DNA of 7,245 nt from Propionibacteriaceae bacterium (GTDB lineage: Bacteria; Actinomycetota; Actinomycetes; Propionibacteriales; Propionibacteriaceae): NCBI GenBank assembly GCA_027346035.1, contig DAIESZ010000154.1, positions 1-7,245 on the forward strand, given 5' to 3'. The stretch's first letter is position 1, and every line of letters begins with the position of its first letter. The notes under the pieces were generated by a model. It was given only the letters and a program-made list of their open reading frames with translations, did not search any database and was not told the origin of the DNA. Both the position numbers and the translations under genes were made by a program. This document shows, piece after piece, positions 6,193-7,245 of the stretch.

Positions 6193-6229
6193 GTCTCCGT
6201 GTCTACTCGGGGGCGCGAGCCCACGCAAG

Positions 6230-6784
6230 TCAGCCCTCGGCGGTGGTCGGGGCGTCGTGTCCGGACTGCTCGTGCTCGGCGGCGTCGAGCCGGGCCAGTT
6301 CGGCGAGCAGATCCTTGAGTTCGTTGCGGACAGTTGCCCGGATGTAGTCGCGGGTCGCGAGCTCGCCGACGTTCATCCGCAGTGAGGCGATCTCCCGGGC
6401 GAGGAACTCCATGTCCGCCCGGGACTGTAAGGCGACCCGGCGGTCCTCGTCCAGGGTCATCCGGTCCCGGGCGTCCTGGCGGTTCTGCGCCAGCAGGATC
6501 AGCGGCGCGGCGTACGAGGCCTGGGTCGAAAAGGCGAGGTTGAGCAGGATGAACGGGTACGGGTCCCAGCGCGCGCCGTACAGGCCGACGACGTTGAGGG
6601 TGATCAACACGATCACGAACACCGTCATGTACAGAAGGAACTTCGCGGTACCCATGACCCGGGCCACCCATTCCGCGAGCTGGCCGAACGAGTCCGAGGT
6701 CAGGGTCACCCGCGGCAGCTTGACGTTCTGCCACCGGCCCCCCGGGGTGTCCAGCCGATCGCTCGACTGCTGACGCTCAGCCAC
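6230..6784 (-). CDS. DUF1003 family membrane protein
   Basis: A 184-residue protein of unknown function. The DUF1003 core is clear: NVVGLYGARWDPYPFILLNL (64-83), followed by an STQASYAAPLILLAQNRQDARDR block (86-108). Two membrane helices are seen, about 46-68 and 76-98, followed by a charged, heptad-like helix (about 109-171), probably a cytoplasmic coiled coil. The start is well defined: GTG at 6784 with the strong site GGAGGT five bases upstream. Its first eight bases (GTGGCTGA) overlap the end and stop codon of the CBS-domain gene, so the two are probably translationally coupled. The same neighbour pair precedes mrp in mycobacteria (Rv1232c-Rv1231c), hinting at a shared membrane or metal-related role, but no activity is established. 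Confidence 0.9.
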   Translation of the reverse strand: MAERQQSSDRLDTPGGRWQNVKLPRVTLTSDSFGQLAEWVARVMGTAKFLLYMTVFVIVLITLNVVGLYGARWDPYPFILLNLAFSTQASYAAPLILLAQNRQDARDRMTLDEDRRVALQSRADMEFLAREIASLRMNVGELATRDYIRATVRNELKDLLAELARLDAAEHEQSGHDAPTTAEG

Positions 6785-7151
6785 GCGCCACCTCCCGGGG
6801 CTCGACGCCGTCCATCTGGGTGCCGCGCCAGTCCTCGGGCAGCATGTGGTCGAGCAGGTCGTCGACGGTGACGGCCCCGACCAGTTGCTGGTCGGAGTTC
6901 ACCACCGGGGCCACGACGAGGTTGTAGGTGGCGAAGTAGCGGCTGACCTCCGCGATTCCGCTTTCGGGCGACATCGCCTGCAGGTCGGAGTCGATGAGTC
7001 GCGACACCATGAACGACGGCGGTTCACGGAGCAGGCGCTGGGTGTGCACCCCGCCGAGGAACCGTCCGGACGGCGTGTCGAGCGGGGCCCGGCACACGAA
7101 CACCATCGACGCCAGGGCCGGGGTGAGCTCCTCGTCGCGGACGCGGCCCAC
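6777..7151 (-). CDS. C-terminal part of an MgtE-like CBS-domain protein, 5' end lost at a junction
   Basis: The 124 residues seen are a CBS-domain pair like the C-terminal part of mycobacterial Rv1232c, a soluble MgtE_N + CBS protein of about 430 residues. Marks include LTPALASMVFVC (9-20), GVHTQRLLREPP (34-45), RYFATYNLVVAPVV (71-84) and VGAVTVDDLLDHMLPEDW (91-108). CBS pairs bind adenosyl nucleotides or act as magnesium sensors. The protein ends soon after PEDWR, so the channel domain of true MgtE is absent, as usual for this actinobacterial type. About 300 N-terminal residues are missing. Going upstream, the frame meets TAG at 7152-7154, in sequence unrelated to the family. The GTG at 7151 is therefore probably not a real start; the gene is cut by an insertion or by an assembly join. 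The stop overlaps the DUF1003 start by eight bases. Confidence 0.85.
   Translation of the reverse strand: MGRVRDEELTPALASMVFVCRAPLDTPSGRFLGGVHTQRLLREPPSFMVSRLIDSDLQAMSPESGIAEVSRYFATYNLVVAPVVNSDQQLVGAVTVDDLLDHMLPEDWRGTQMDGVEPREVARG
6790..6795 (-). promoter_or_regulatory. Strong Shine-Dalgarno of the DUF1003 gene inside the CBS-domain gene
   Basis: On the minus strand GGAGGT lies five bases before the GTG at 6784, inside the last codons of the upstream gene. It fixes the DUF1003 start and is the clearest ribosome site in the window, in contrast to the leaderless-looking genes. Confidence 0.75.
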
Positions 7152-7245
7152 CTACCCTGCCGCGGCGATACATCACTTTGCTCCGTCGCTCACCCATTGG
7201 CCTGGCGCTCAAGCGCCGCCTACACACTGCGTGATGTCCTGATCT
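7152..7245. other. Foreign segment at the right edge: possible insertion-element end or assembly join
   Basis: The CBS-domain frame stops here without its expected upstream sequence, and the stretch is less GC-rich than the rest of the window (for example GATACATCACTTTGC at 7167-7181). On the minus strand one frame gives DQDITQCVGGA and then TGA at 7211-7209. That stop sits in the loop of a 5-bp hairpin, GGCGC-TTGA-GCGCC (7217-7204), as if a gene ended here with its terminator. That would fit the 3' end of a transposase and the outer end of an insertion sequence, but I recognise no family or terminal repeat, and a chimeric contig end explains it equally well. Confidence 0.4.

Noticed and set aside
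6193..6228. TTG start for mrp at 6228
   Set aside because: TTG is a rare start, the 12 added residues have no family match, and the GTG at 6192 begins where Mrp similarity begins. It remains possible.
5062..6385. Several plus-strand open frames antisense to mrp and DUF1003
   Set aside because: They mirror high-GC codon structure, lack recognisable domains, and lie opposite well-supported genes.
1..7245. CRISPR arrays, tRNA or rRNA genes, riboswitches, and phage or defence genes
   Set aside because: No regularly spaced repeats, no tRNA-like cloverleaf or rRNA segments, and no defence-type motifs were seen; gaps between genes are all under about 120 bases.

Overview
The window is high-GC and coding-dense. 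Its gene order is typical of Actinomycetota. The left end holds glgC, and an O-methyltransferase like mycobacterial Rv1220c follows it. Next come a sigE / zinc-type anti-sigma / tatB cluster and, on the opposite strand, a CBS-domain (MgtE-like) protein, a DUF1003 membrane protein and the Mrp ATPase. This closely parallels the glgC-sigE-rseA-tatB-mrp neighbourhood of Mycobacterium and Corynebacterium. Two points differ from the mycobacterial order as I recall it: a dapA-type gene sits directly upstream of sigE, and no htrA protease gene lies between the anti-sigma gene and tatB. Genus cannot be fixed from the sequence. Both window ends cut genes, so it looks like a short contig.

Layout. Positions 2-1192 (+) hold glgC, lacking only its first codons. 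It converges on the methyltransferase (1254-1922, -) across a perfect 12-bp-stem hairpin. The methyltransferase diverges from dapA (1987-2928, +) across 64 bp that carry two back-to-back TANNNT boxes. Then follow sigE (about 3046-3696, +), rseA-like (3705-4529, +) and tatB (4567-4974, +). These converge on mrp (5041-6192, -), DUF1003 (6230-6784, -) and the C-terminal part of a CBS-domain protein (6777-7151, -). The last roughly 95 bases do not continue that last gene. They look like a foreign segment, either an insertion element end or an assembly join.

Biology. GlgC makes ADP-glucose for glycogen and related alpha-glucans. DapA makes the first committed intermediate of lysine and meso-diaminopimelate, a cell-wall precursor. 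SigE and its membrane-anchored HxxxCxxC anti-sigma factor form an envelope-stress switch. TatB is part of the twin-arginine export machine, and Mrp is an Fe-S carrier P-loop ATPase. Most of the region is conserved actinobacterial core. The points worth a second look are the repeated leaderless promoter geometry (TANNNT, exactly six bases, start codon) at three genes, the sigE leader with a hairpin and several possible starts, the long extracytoplasmic domain with a cysteine pair in the anti-sigma factor, the altered TatB hinge, the altered metal-site residues in the methyltransferase, and the abrupt junction at the right end. I see no convincing previously undescribed system.
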